In this document: piece by piece, positions 1-8,210 of the stretch
How the letters are laid out: each line of letters opens with the position of its first letter
How positions within the stretch are numbered: the first letter of the stretch is position 1
From: Pseudomonas sp. HAR-UPW-AIA-41
GTDB lineage: Bacteria; Pseudomonadota; Gammaproteobacteria; Pseudomonadales; Pseudomonadaceae
Direction of reading: 5' to 3'
Assembly: GCF_002304225.1 (NCBI RefSeq)
Contig: NZ_NSLB01000004.1
Span: 186,001 to 250,000 of the forward strand
Length of the DNA: 64,000 bases
Position numbers and translations under genes: made by a program
The notes under the pieces: model-generated
What the model was told of the DNA's origin: nothing
What the model saw: the letters and a program-made list of their open reading frames with translations, nothing else
The model's database searches: none

Positions 1-391
1 GCTTGGGCGGTGCCTCGTCACGACCGAGGATGGCCGCATCGGCAAAGCACCCGCGCAGGCCGATGACCTCCAGCGTCAGATCGGCCAGCGGCAGGGCATT
101 GCGGGTCAGGATGCCCAGCTGGCAACCGCGCCGGGACAAGGCCTGCACCAGCTCACGGGCACCGGGCGCCGGCTGTGCGGCCAGGGCCAGCTCGCGCTCA
201 TGGGCCAGCAGCCAGGCATGCTTGGCCGCTGCCTCATCCTCCGGCAGCTGTGCCAGATGCGCGAGGATGTCGTGCTCCTGGGGGATGTCCAGAGCACGCT
301 TGATCGCCGGAAAGTCGTGAATCGCCAGAGTCAGGGTGCCGTCCATGTCGAACACCCAGTGCTGGCGGTCACGCAGCGCCGCAGGGGTCAT
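1..391 (-). CDS. HAD-family phosphatase, partial (3' end beyond window)
   Basis: Haloacid dehalogenase-type hydrolase, probably a small-molecule phosphatase of the phosphoglycolate phosphatase/beta-phosphoglucomutase type. The start of the minus-strand protein reads MTPAALRDRQHWVFDMDGTL; DMDGT is HAD motif I, with the nucleophilic and acid/base aspartates. ILTRN about 80 residues later fits motif II. About 130 residues are visible and the reading frame is still open at position 1, so motifs III and IV lie outside. The start ATG (389-391) overlaps the tesB stop as ATGA, which implies translational coupling. Substrate unknown. Confidence 0.8.
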   Translation of the reverse strand, partial: MTPAALRDRQHWVFDMDGTLTLAIHDFPAIKRALDIPQEHDILAHLAQLPEDEAAAKHAWLLAHERELALAAQPAPGARELVQALSRRGCQLGILTRNALPLADLTLEVIGLRGCFADAAILGRDEAPPK

Positions 392-1257
392 TTCCAGTCT
401 TCGCGCAGACGGGTCAGGCCTTCCTGAGCCACCGAAGCCACCAGTTGGCCGGCGCGGTTGTAGATGCTGCCACGGGAGAACCCGCGGGCATTGCCCGACC
501 AGGGGCTGTCCATGCTGTACAGCAGCCAGTCGTCCATGCGCAGGTTGGCGTGGAACCACAGCGAATGGTCGAGACTGGCCACCTGCATGAACTTCTGGAA
601 CACCGACACGCCATGGGGCTGCATCGAGGTGGTCAGCAGGTTGAAGTCACTGGCGTAGGCCAGCAGGAACTTGTGCAGTTGCGGCTCGTCCGGCAGGTTG
701 CCGGCGGCACGGAACCATACATGCTTGACCGGCTCGCAGGGCTTGGGCGCGAAGGGGTTGATCAGCGTAACCGGGCGAATCTCGATCGGTTTTTCGCTGG
801 TGGCGCGCTCGCGCATGCGCTCGGGAATCATCGGCGCCACCATGCGCGCCAGCTCGGTTTCCGATTTCAGTTCCTCCGGCCCCGGCACCTCAGGCATCTG
901 CGGCTGGTGGCTGAAGCCTTCTTCGTCGTACTGGAACGAAGCGGCGCAGCTGAAGATCGGCTTGCCCTTCTGGATCGCCGTCACCCGGCGGGTGCTGAAG
1001 CTGCCGCCGTCGCGGATGCGCTCGACCTGATAGACCACCGGAATGGTGGCATCGCCGGGGCGCAGGAAATAGCCGTGCATCGAGTGCACATGGCGCGCCT
1101 CCTCCACCGTCTGACTGGCCGCCGAGACGCACTGGCCAAGCACCTGGCCACCGAACAGCTGGCGAAAGCCGAGGTCCTGACTGAGACCGCGAAACAGGTT
1201 TTCCTCGATCTGCTCAAGGCTGAGCAGGGCCACCAGGTTATCCAGCACGTGGGTCAT
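388..1257 (-). CDS. tesB: Acyl-CoA thioesterase II TesB
   Basis: Cytosolic thioesterase that hydrolyses medium- and long-chain acyl-CoA to free fatty acid and CoA. The 289-residue length is normal for TesB, a double hot-dog protein. The C-terminal half holds LDHSLWFH, DDWLLYSMDSPWSGNARGF and VAQEGLTRL, which align with the E. coli TesB segments carrying the catalytic Asp and Gln. The start has a strong GAGGAG ribosome site just upstream. It ends in an ATGA overlap with the HAD gene and begins 23 nt after the SagB-type gene, so the minus-strand genes from 3465 down to 1 look like one operon. Confidence 0.93.
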   Translation of the reverse strand: MTHVLDNLVALLSLEQIEENLFRGLSQDLGFRQLFGGQVLGQCVSAASQTVEEARHVHSMHGYFLRPGDATIPVVYQVERIRDGGSFSTRRVTAIQKGKPIFSCAASFQYDEEGFSHQPQMPEVPGPEELKSETELARMVAPMIPERMRERATSEKPIEIRPVTLINPFAPKPCEPVKHVWFRAAGNLPDEPQLHKFLLAYASDFNLLTTSMQPHGVSVFQKFMQVASLDHSLWFHANLRMDDWLLYSMDSPWSGNARGFSRGSIYNRAGQLVASVAQEGLTRLREDWK

Positions 1258-1280
1258 GGGTTCTCCTCTAATGCCCGGGC

Positions 1281-2882
1281 TCAGGTTTGCCCGGGGCGAC
1301 GCAAGGTGGGGTAAGCCGGCTGGCTGCTCAGGCGCAGATCCCAGACGGCACGACCAAGGGTGAAATGGTAAAGGCTTTGCAGGCGGCTGTCGGCAATCCC
1401 GAGCAGTTCATGCACGGCATCATCGAAGTAACAGCCGATGCCGGTCCCGGACAGACCTGCCGCCTCGGCCTCCAGATAGAGCAACTGACCGATCTGGCCG
1501 CACTCCCAATACAAGCGCGGATAGGCCCAGCTGCCATTGGCCAGGGCGTCATCGAAGTGCGCCAGCATGGCCACCGCCAGGCAGCCATCGGCGGCGATGT
1601 CCTGACCGCAGCTGAGAAACTGTGCCACCCCGCGGGCATCACCCTCCAGCAGCCGGTACAGCGGCAGGGCCCCGCTGACCGGCTGCCAGAGGAAATCCGC
1701 ACGCAAGGCCTGCGGCCCGCTGCCGGTCCGGTCCAACCAGTACAGGCCGGGCGTCAGGCCCTCGACACGATGAACAAACAGCAGCAGGTCGACGCGCGGC
1801 GTATCGCCCGTCAGTGCCAGCGGCACCGGCGAGTGCCCCGGCAGCAGGCGCGCCAGCCAGCTGTCGAGCAGCTCGCGGCGGATGCCACTGCGCCCGTCCA
1901 TGCTTTGCGCACTGCGGCGCCGGTGCAACAAGGGGCGTAGCAGCAGCTCCGGCTCCTCGACCGTGCCCTGCCCTGCCACCTCCGCCCACGGCCGTAGCGG
2001 CAACTGAGGTGCCCGGCACAGCGCCTGCGCACGCCCCAGTTCCGGCCAGTGCCGCTGTTCAGCCGACAGCCGATTGGGCAGCCCCAGCCGTGGCAGCGTG
2101 GACAGCCCAGCCAGCAGCGTCTCGCGCAGATGCGGCTCAGCGTGTTGCGGCGGCCCGATCCAGAGCAGACAGTCGGCCTGTTCAGCCTCGGCAAACTCCG
2201 CCTGATCCAGCCCCAGCACCGCGTCCAGCCGCGCCTCCGCCACCCCGTGTAGCAGGCGCACCTGCCAACCCAGCGCACTGGCGGCGATAGCCAGCGCCGC
2301 CTGGGCGTGACCCAGGTCGTGCTGGCAATAGCGGTAAGCCCGTTCGCCATACTTCCATGCCTCGCGCCAGGCAATGCTGGACAGGCCCAGCAGAAAGCCT
2401 CCGGCCGGCACTGCTGCAGCCAGCATCGTGCCGAGCGCCTGTGGCAGTTCGCTGCGGACCTCCAGGGCATGCTCATCCGGTGCGTAATGGGCCAGCAGAC
2501 CCGGTTCGCCGGCCACCGCTGGAGGCAGCAGCAGGTAGGCCTCGGTCGGGTGCAGGTTGCCCGAGGAAGGGTTGACCCGCAGGGCCCAGCGATTTCCCCC
2601 GGCCTCCTTCCACGCCGAAAGGGCCAGGCTGTCGTAGAGCAACTGGCCGAGGCTGGCCAGATTCAGCGGCGCCGGCTCGCCCAACGGCGCGGCAAACACC
2701 GCCTCGTAGGCCGGCGACTGCTCCAGCGGGCGATGTGGCAGTTCGATCAGCGCCGCGCCGGCATAGCGGCGAAACGGCGCAGGCTGGCAGGCCCAATCCA
2801 GATAGCCCGGCCCCGGCGCATAGTGCTGCGGCTGGTGTTTGCTCAGCGCATGGTAGGCGTAGACGCCTTGCAGATCAGTCAT
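1281..2882 (-). CDS. SagB/ThcOx-type nitroreductase-fold oxidoreductase, tandem two-domain, stand-alone
   Basis: A 533-residue protein with two nitroreductase-like halves. The first (about residues 20-280) has RYAGAALIELP and RVNPSSGNLHPTEAYLL. The second (about 330-530) has RRSAQSMDGRSGIRRELLDS, VHRVEGLTPGLYWLD and ECGQIGQLLYLEAEAAGLSG, all typical of SagB/McbC-type FMN dehydrogenases that oxidise azolines in peptide natural products. No YcaO cyclodehydratase, E1-like partner or precursor peptide is nearby, so the substrate is unknown. The ATG at 2880-2882 was chosen over a 39-residue upstream extension because the extension reads through the neighbouring GNAT gene, which ends 8 nt inside this gene. 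Confidence 0.82.
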   Translation of the reverse strand: MTDLQGVYAYHALSKHQPQHYAPGPGYLDWACQPAPFRRYAGAALIELPHRPLEQSPAYEAVFAAPLGEPAPLNLASLGQLLYDSLALSAWKEAGGNRWALRVNPSSGNLHPTEAYLLLPPAVAGEPGLLAHYAPDEHALEVRSELPQALGTMLAAAVPAGGFLLGLSSIAWREAWKYGERAYRYCQHDLGHAQAALAIAASALGWQVRLLHGVAEARLDAVLGLDQAEFAEAEQADCLLWIGPPQHAEPHLRETLLAGLSTLPRLGLPNRLSAEQRHWPELGRAQALCRAPQLPLRPWAEVAGQGTVEEPELLLRPLLHRRRSAQSMDGRSGIRRELLDSWLARLLPGHSPVPLALTGDTPRVDLLLFVHRVEGLTPGLYWLDRTGSGPQALRADFLWQPVSGALPLYRLLEGDARGVAQFLSCGQDIAADGCLAVAMLAHFDDALANGSWAYPRLYWECGQIGQLLYLEAEAAGLSGTGIGCYFDDAVHELLGIADSRLQSLYHFTLGRAVWDLRLSSQPAYPTLRRPGQT

Positions 2883-3465
2883 GTTGGAATTCCTGCCACT
2901 CTTGCCAACTGAGACGGTACAGCACATGGGCCGACAGCGGGTGCGTGGCCGGCAGACGCGGATGGGCAAAATCGCCCTGCTCGTCGCGGCGCAGACCAAG
3001 ACGCTGCATCAACGCCCGCGAGCGCTGATTGGCCGGCACGGTAAAGGACACCAGTTGCGCCAGCCCCAACTGGGCAAAGGCACAATCGCGCGCCGCGCGG
3101 GCCGCCTCCAGCGCCAGCCCCTGCCCCCAGTGGGCCCGGCCCAGCCGCCAGCCGATCTCCACCGCCGGAGCAAAGGGCGCGGCAAAACTCAGCTGCAGCA
3201 ATCCGGTAAAACCGATGAAGGCGCCGCTGTCACGACGCTCAAGGGCCCACAGGCCGTAACCATATTGCGCGAAGTGCGCACGAATACGCTCAGCCAGGGC
3301 ATCGCTTTGCGCCCGGTCGAGACAGGCCGGGAAATAGCGCATCACCTCGGCATCGCTGTTGAGCGCGGCAAAACCCGCCAGGTCTTCGTCGCGCAACTGC
3401 CGCAGCAGCAGCCGGGGGGTTTGCAGTTCGATCACGGTTTGCGCCTCGCTGAATCCGCACAGCAT
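2875..3465 (-). CDS. GNAT-family N-acetyltransferase (PA3944-like)
   Basis: A 196-residue GNAT protein of the RimJ/RimL type. TPRLLLRQLRDEDL near residue 15, VEIGWRL near 100 and WGQGLALEAARAARDCAF form the acetyl-CoA binding region, followed by VSFTVPANQRSRALMQRLGL. It resembles P. aeruginosa PA3944, which has been reported to acetylate peptides and polymyxins; that comparison is from memory, and the tesB neighbourhood agrees with it. The ATG at 3465 is used; a GTG at 3435 with GAGG upstream is a credible alternative start. The 3' end overlaps the SagB-type gene by 8 nt. Confidence 0.82.
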   Translation of the reverse strand: MLCGFSEAQTVIELQTPRLLLRQLRDEDLAGFAALNSDAEVMRYFPACLDRAQSDALAERIRAHFAQYGYGLWALERRDSGAFIGFTGLLQLSFAAPFAPAVEIGWRLGRAHWGQGLALEAARAARDCAFAQLGLAQLVSFTVPANQRSRALMQRLGLRRDEQGDFAHPRLPATHPLSAHVLYRLSWQEWQEFQHD

Positions 3466-3495
3466 ACTGCCTCAAGCCCGTTGCCGAGCCCCGTC

Positions 3496-4410
3496 ATGCC
3501 GCTGCCGCTGATCTACCACGAGGATTACAGCCCGCCCTTTCCGGCCGGGCACCGCTTCCCCATGGCCAAGTTCCGCCTGCTCAAGGAGCAGTTGCTGGCC
3601 AGCGGTATCACGCGCGAAGAACAGCTGCTGCGCCCGGCCATCTGTCCGCCGGAGATTCTCGCACTGGCGCACTGCCCGGCCTACATCGAACGTTTCATGA
3701 GTGGCACCCTCAGCCACGAAGAGCAGCGCCGCCTTGGCCTGCCCTGGAGCGAAGCGCTGGCACGGCGAACCGTACGCGCCGTGGGCGGCTCGCTGCTGGC
3801 CGCCGAGCAGGCGCTGGAACATGGCATTGCGTGCCATCTGGCCGGTGGCACACACCATGCCCACTACGACTTCCCCTCGGGTTTCTGCGTGTTCAATGAC
3901 GCCGCCATCGTCAGCCGATACCTGCTGAGCAGACAGCGGGTTGCGCAGGTTTTGATCGTCGACTGCGATGTGCATCAGGGCGACGGCACGGCACGCCTGC
4001 TTGCGGATACGCCGCAGGCGTTCACCCTGTCACTGCACTGCGCGAAGAACTTCCCCGCGCGCAAGGCGCAGAGCGACTGGGACATCGAGCTGCCCAACGG
4101 CATGGGTGACGACGAATACCTGCGCATTCTGGACGATGCTCTGGACGTGCTGCTGCCGCGTCTGCAACCGGATCTAGTGCTGTATATCGCCGGGGTGGAT
4201 GTGCACGCCGATGATGCCCTCGGCTATCTGCAACTCAGCGATGCCGGCATTGCCGCGCGTGATCGCCTGGTGCTGGAGCGCTGCCTGGAACGCGATATTC
4301 CGGTGACCGGCCTGCTCGGCGGCGGTTATGACCCGGACCCGGCCCGGGTCGCCGCCCGCCATGCAATCCTGCACAGCAGTGCGGCCGAGCTGTGGAAGGT
4401 CTGGCGCTGA
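3496..4410 (+). CDS. Histone deacetylase-like zinc amidohydrolase
   Basis: A 304-residue member of the arginase/deacetylase superfamily, which in bacteria removes acetyl groups from small amines or other substrates. Visible active-site elements are GGTHHAHYDFPSG (paired histidines), VDCDVHQGDGT (zinc Asp and His), GVDVHADDALG (second zinc Asp) and LLGGGYDPD (catalytic Tyr region). The start at 3496 opens with MPLPLIYHEDYSPPFPAGHR, the usual N-terminus of class II-like members. The frame is open upstream to 2881, but that stretch is antisense to the GNAT gene. It is divergent from the GNAT and convergent with the diguanylate cyclase. Confidence 0.87.
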   Translation: MPLPLIYHEDYSPPFPAGHRFPMAKFRLLKEQLLASGITREEQLLRPAICPPEILALAHCPAYIERFMSGTLSHEEQRRLGLPWSEALARRTVRAVGGSLLAAEQALEHGIACHLAGGTHHAHYDFPSGFCVFNDAAIVSRYLLSRQRVAQVLIVDCDVHQGDGTARLLADTPQAFTLSLHCAKNFPARKAQSDWDIELPNGMGDDEYLRILDDALDVLLPRLQPDLVLYIAGVDVHADDALGYLQLSDAGIAARDRLVLERCLERDIPVTGLLGGGYDPDPARVAARHAILHSSAAELWKVWR

Positions 4411-4417
4411 TTAGCGG

Positions 4418-5605
4418 TTAGAGCAGTACTTGGTTACGGCCGGCATGCTTGGCCCGGTACAGCGCTTCATCGGCGCGCTGGTAGAGCGTACCGGATGACT
4501 CTTCCGGGCCGGACAGCGCCAGACCCAGACTGGCAGTCATCACCGGCAGGGTAGTCGAGCTGCGGTGCTCGATGGCCAGTTGCTCGATGGCCTGGCGCAC
4601 TTCTTCAGCCAGGCTGTTCAGCGCCTGTTCATCGCAGTCGAACAGCAGCAGGGCAAACTCCTCCCCGCCCAGGCGCACCGCCATGTCCAGCGGACGGCGG
4701 GCAAAGTCGTGCAGTACCCGCGCCACTCTCTGCAGGGCCAGATCACCGGCACGGTGACCGTAGCTGTCGTTGTAGGCTTTGAAGTGGTCGAGGTCGACCA
4801 GCACCAGACCAATACGACACTTCTGCCGCCGCGCCTGGAGGAACAGCACGGCCAGTTTCTGCTCCAGACTGCGGCGGTTGTACAGGCCGGTCAGGCTGTC
4901 TCTCTCAGCCAGCCAGTTGAGCAGGTGCCGCGACAGAAATTGCTCGCGCTGGTTGTGATCGCGCAGGTAACCACCGCCGGCGCTGACCAGCACGCCAAGG
5001 AACAGGTACACCGCGGTGAGGTTGAACGCCCGTAGGTAATCGCCGATCAGCAGCCATTGAGCCAGCAGGAAACTGCCGATGGAAATCGCCAGGCCAACCA
5101 TCAGGCTGGTGTAGAAGGTCATGCCCAGCGGGAAGAACGCGGCAATGGTGAGCAGGATCACGCCGTCATAGGAGGCCTGCATGCCCAGACGGCTGTACAG
5201 CATGTTGATCAGCGCGGTGACTATCCCTGTCAGGGCGATCACCCAGGGCGTCAGTGGCAGGGTGAGGAACTCAAGGCGCTTGAGCAGAATCATCAATTGC
5301 GCCCCCACCAGCAAGCCAAGCACGGCCCAGCGCAGGTGCAACAGCCAGCTGGCTGTTTCACTGAGCTGTACACCCACAGTGAATGGCTGCAAACGGTGCA
5401 AATCTACCGCGACGAAACCACACCAGATCAGAAGAGCCAGAACAATAGCGATACGCCGCTGACGAATCGCTGCAGCGCCCAGGTATTGGTGGTATTCACG
5501 TTCCAGTTGCGGCTCAAAGCGCAACCAGACAAAGCCCTTGAGCAATTGCTGCAAATAAGGGTTACCCGGGGTTCCGCGAAACAGTTCTTCGAAACTGGAC
5601 AACAT
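4418..5605 (-). CDS. Membrane-bound GGDEF diguanylate cyclase
   Basis: A 395-residue protein predicted to make cyclic di-GMP at the inner membrane. About six hydrophobic segments lie between residues 50 and 215 (for example IAIVLALLIWCGFVAV and LTAVYLFLGVLVSAGGG). A C-terminal GGDEF domain begins at DSLTGLYNRRSLEQ. The catalytic loop is GGEEF at 313-317, preceded five residues earlier by RPLD, an RxxD allosteric inhibition site, so product feedback is likely. No recognisable periplasmic ligand domain is present and the input signal is unknown. It ends 7 nt from the convergent deacetylase-like gene. Confidence 0.9.
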   Translation of the reverse strand: MLSSFEELFRGTPGNPYLQQLLKGFVWLRFEPQLEREYHQYLGAAAIRQRRIAIVLALLIWCGFVAVDLHRLQPFTVGVQLSETASWLLHLRWAVLGLLVGAQLMILLKRLEFLTLPLTPWVIALTGIVTALINMLYSRLGMQASYDGVILLTIAAFFPLGMTFYTSLMVGLAISIGSFLLAQWLLIGDYLRAFNLTAVYLFLGVLVSAGGGYLRDHNQREQFLSRHLLNWLAERDSLTGLYNRRSLEQKLAVLFLQARRQKCRIGLVLVDLDHFKAYNDSYGHRAGDLALQRVARVLHDFARRPLDMAVRLGGEEFALLLFDCDEQALNSLAEEVRQAIEQLAIEHRSSTTLPVMTASLGLALSGPEESSGTLYQRADEALYRAKHAGRNQVLL

Positions 5606-5735
5606 CGATCGGCGCCACTCTTTATAGGTGTTCTAGGCCCGCATACCGTTAAAGGTAGTGCCGCCGGCACGGGAAAGCCAGCCTTGCGCTTGCACTGACT
5701 AGGCTAGAATGCGCCTCCCCTGCCTGGAGACCCGC

Positions 5736-6977
5736 ATGACTTCAACCTCTTCTGCCGCGCTGCCCATCGTGATTGTCGGCGGCGGGCCGGCCGGCCTGAT
5801 GGCCGCCGAAGTACTGGCTGAGCAGGGCCTACCGGTAGCGCTGTACGATGCCATGCCCTCGGTCGGGCGCAAGTTTCTGCTGGCCGGGGTGGGCGGCATG
5901 AATATCACCCACGCCGAAGCGCTCCCCGAGTTCATTAATCGCTACGGCGAACGCAGCCAGCAGATCGGTCAGCTGCTGCAGGACTTTTCGCCCGACCAGT
6001 TGCGCCAGTGGATTCACGGACTGGGCATCGACACCTTTGTCGGCAGCTCCGGCCGGGTATTTCCCTCAGACATGAAAGCCGCCCCCCTGCTGCGCGCCTG
6101 GCTGCGACGCCTGCGCGAGCTGGGCGTGGTCATCCATACCCGCCAGCGCTGGCTGGGCTGGACCGAAGATGGCGCCCTGCGCTTTGTCGGGCCAGAGGGG
6201 GAACACAGGGTTGCCGCGCGCGCCACCCTGCTCGCCCTGGGCGGCGGCAGCTGGCGCCGACTGGGCTCGGACGGCGCCTGGCTACCCTGGCTGGCTGAGC
6301 GCGGCGTGCAGGTTGCACCACTGCAGCCGAGCAACTGCGGTTTTGTCAGCCAGCCGTGGAGTGAGTTGTTCGTCGAGCGTTTTGCCGGCGCACCGGTCAA
6401 GCCGGTGGCGCTGAGCCTGGGCGATGATGCGCCGCGCCAGGGGGAGTTCGTGATTACCACGCAGGGCATTGAAGGCAGCCTGGTGTACGCCCTCTCGGCG
6501 GCCATCCGTGAGCAGATCAACCGTAACGGGCAGGCCAGGGTCTGGCTCGATCTGCTGCCCGGGCGCAGCGTGGATAAAGTCGCCAGCCTGCTGAGCAAGC
6601 CGCGCGGGCGCAAATCCCTGAGCAATCACCTGCGCAGCCAGCTCGGCTTGGAAGGCGTGCGCGCCGCCCTGCTGCGCGAACTGGGTGACGCCCGGCAGTT
6701 CGACGAGCCACTCGCCCTCGCCCACCAGCTCAAGCACCTGCCTCTCACGCTGCTGCGCACGCAGCCGCTGGATGAGGCCATCAGCAGCGCTGGCGGCGTA
6801 ACCTTCGAAGCCCTGGATGAACGACTGATGCTGCGCCAGTTGCCCGGCGTGTTCTGTGCCGGCGAGATGCTCGACTGGGAAGCCCCCACCGGTGGCTACC
6901 TGCTCACCGCCTGTTTCGCCAGCGGCCGCGCCGCCGCCAGGGGCCTGACCGACTGGCTGCAGCAACAGGCGGATTGA
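5736..6977 (+). CDS. FAD-dependent flavoprotein, YhiN/HI0933 family (TIGR03862-like)
   Basis: A 413-residue FAD-binding protein of unknown physiological role. PIVIVGGGPAGLMAAEVLAE near the N-terminus is the Rossmann dinucleotide fold. GRKFLLAGVGGMNITH and the C-terminal GEMLDWEAPTGGYLLTACFA are family signatures of HI0933/YhiN-like proteins. The ATG at 5736 is preferred over one at 5709 because TGGAG lies upstream and the Rossmann strand then starts about 10 residues in. A TAGAAT hexamer at 5705-5710 could be the -10 element of its promoter. The stop is followed within 12 nt by a long perfect hairpin. Confidence 0.85.
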   Translation: MTSTSSAALPIVIVGGGPAGLMAAEVLAEQGLPVALYDAMPSVGRKFLLAGVGGMNITHAEALPEFINRYGERSQQIGQLLQDFSPDQLRQWIHGLGIDTFVGSSGRVFPSDMKAAPLLRAWLRRLRELGVVIHTRQRWLGWTEDGALRFVGPEGEHRVAARATLLALGGGSWRRLGSDGAWLPWLAERGVQVAPLQPSNCGFVSQPWSELFVERFAGAPVKPVALSLGDDAPRQGEFVITTQGIEGSLVYALSAAIREQINRNGQARVWLDLLPGRSVDKVASLLSKPRGRKSLSNHLRSQLGLEGVRAALLRELGDARQFDEPLALAHQLKHLPLTLLRTQPLDEAISSAGGVTFEALDERLMLRQLPGVFCAGEMLDWEAPTGGYLLTACFASGRAAARGLTDWLQQQAD

Positions 6978-6988
6978 TCGACACAGGT

Positions 6989-7030
6989 GAAAACTGCAAT
7001 ATGGAACGAATGTTCCATATTGCAGTTTTC
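6989..7030. repeat. Perfect 19-bp inverted repeat with 4-nt loop (42-nt hairpin)
   Basis: The left arm 6989-7007 (GAAAACTGCAATATGGAAC) and right arm 7012-7030 are perfect reverse complements around the loop GAAT. The arms are strikingly AT-rich for this genome. The element lies 12 nt after the flavoprotein stop and ends directly before the ribosome site (CGGAG) of the next GNAT gene. It could be an operator, an mRNA structure controlling the GNAT start, or a small mobile palindrome. There is no U-run directly after it, so a simple terminator is less likely. Confidence 0.8.
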
Positions 7031-7045
7031 AACGGAGCCATTCCG

Positions 7046-7651
7046 ATGGGCCTGACCATCCGCCGCGCCACTCCCGCCGATGCCGACGCCTGCGTGCCGC
7101 TGATCTACAGTTCGGGGCCTGCAGCCTTCGAGCATGTCTTCGCCTGTGGCCAACTGACCGCCCAGGATTTTCTGCGCCCGGCCTTCTGCTCAGGTTTCGG
7201 CCAGTTCGGCTGCCGGCAACACTGGCTGATCGAAGAGAACGGCCAGGTCCTGGCTACCGGCACCGCCTACAGCGGCCGCGACACCCTGGCCTACAGCCTG
7301 CGCTCGGCCCGGCAGATCCTCTCCCACTACAGCTTTCGTGCGGCGCTGGGAGTGCTGAGCCGAGGTCTGGCGATGGAGCGCCTGATACCGCCGCCGCCCC
7401 GCGAAACCTGGTATCTCGCACATCTGGGTGTTGCCGCAGAGGCCCGCGGCCAGGGCCTTGGCCAGCAGTTGGTTGACCACCTGGAGCAACAGGGGCGCAC
7501 GGCTGGATTTGAGCGGGTGGCACTGGACGTGGCTGCCAGTAATCCGCGCGCGCAGGCCCTCTATGAGCGGTTGGGTTACCGGCTGGAGAAGGCGCGGACA
7601 TCCACCATCGCCGGGGTGGCTGATCACCGCTACCTGAGCAAGGCGCTGTGA
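7046..7651 (+). CDS. GNAT-family N-acetyltransferase
   Basis: A 201-residue GNAT enzyme; acetyl-CoA donor expected, substrate unknown. LTIRRATPADADACVPLIY is a typical GNAT N-terminus. YLAHLGVAAEARGQGLGQQL is the pyrophosphate-binding motif A (RGQGLG), and NPRAQALYERLGYR is motif B. The ATG at 7046 has CGGAG 8 nt upstream. A longer frame from 6974 would translate the 42-nt palindrome and is rejected. No promoter is obvious between the palindrome and the start, so transcription may come from the flavoprotein gene or be controlled at the palindrome. Confidence 0.85.
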   Translation: MGLTIRRATPADADACVPLIYSSGPAAFEHVFACGQLTAQDFLRPAFCSGFGQFGCRQHWLIEENGQVLATGTAYSGRDTLAYSLRSARQILSHYSFRAALGVLSRGLAMERLIPPPPRETWYLAHLGVAAEARGQGLGQQLVDHLEQQGRTAGFERVALDVAASNPRAQALYERLGYRLEKARTSTIAGVADHRYLSKAL

Positions 7652-7664
7652 TTCCGGCGACACA

Positions 7665-8210
7665 CTAGTTCGTACTTGTAGCACTCAGGTAATGCTGGAG
7701 CGCCACCAGCGAGTCAGGGCACACCGGCCGCTCACCAGTCCAGCTGAGTACCTGCGTCGGCTCCAGGAAGCCGGCCTCCAGCACTTCCTCAGGCTGCAGT
7801 CGCAGCGGACCGTCCCACACAGCGGAAAACACTGCACACCACAGACGGTTGTCCGGCTGATCGAAGAAAAAGCGGCCATGCTCGCGTAGCGGCACACCCG
7901 CCACGCCCAGCTCTTCCTCCAGCTCGCGGGAAGCCGACAGGGCATAGTCCTCGTCGGCCTGAACCATGCCACCTGCCGCCACATCCCAGTAACCGGGATA
8001 GATCGCCTTGCTTAGCGCCCGGCGGTGCACACACAGCTCGCCCACGCTGTTGAACAGCAGGATGAAGGTACCACGCCCGATCAACCCGCGCTGGCGCAGC
8101 TCGGCACGCGGCAAGGCACCTAGCAGACCGTCCTGCTCGTCGACCCAGGCAATCAGCTCGGCATCCGAGGCCGCGCGGTGCGCAGCCTCGGCGGGCGACC
8201 AGTTGTTCAT
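7665..8210 (-). CDS. Nudix hydrolase (YfcD-like)
   Basis: A 181-residue Nudix enzyme that would cleave a nucleoside diphosphate-linked or related pyrophosphate substrate using divalent metal. A complete Nudix box (G x5 E x7 REUxEExGU) is visible: GMVQADE, seven residues, then RELEEELGV. WVDEQDGLLGALPRAELRQRGL and RALSKAIYPGYWD resemble the isopentenyl-diphosphate isomerase-like Nudix branch that includes YfcD. The ATG at 8208-8210 overlaps the DUF2333 stop by one base (TGATG), indicating coupled translation. A 43-residue upstream extension lies inside that gene and is not used. Confidence 0.87.
   Translation of the reverse strand: MNNWSPAEAAHRAASDAELIAWVDEQDGLLGALPRAELRQRGLIGRGTFILLFNSVGELCVHRRALSKAIYPGYWDVAAGGMVQADEDYALSASRELEEELGVAGVPLREHGRFFFDQPDNRLWCAVFSAVWDGPLRLQPEEVLEAGFLEPTQVLSWTGERPVCPDSLVALQHYLSATSTN

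Noticed and set aside
2881..3495. 205-codon N-terminal extension of the deacetylase-like frame
   Set aside because: It is antisense to the GNAT gene; the protein family starts at MPLPLIYHEDY, and divergent genes explain the open frame.
6989..7030. LexA (SOS) box reading of GGAAC-GAAT-GTTCC
   Set aside because: Pseudomonas LexA normally recognises CTGT-N8-ACAG; the symmetry extends 19 bp each side, far beyond any LexA site.
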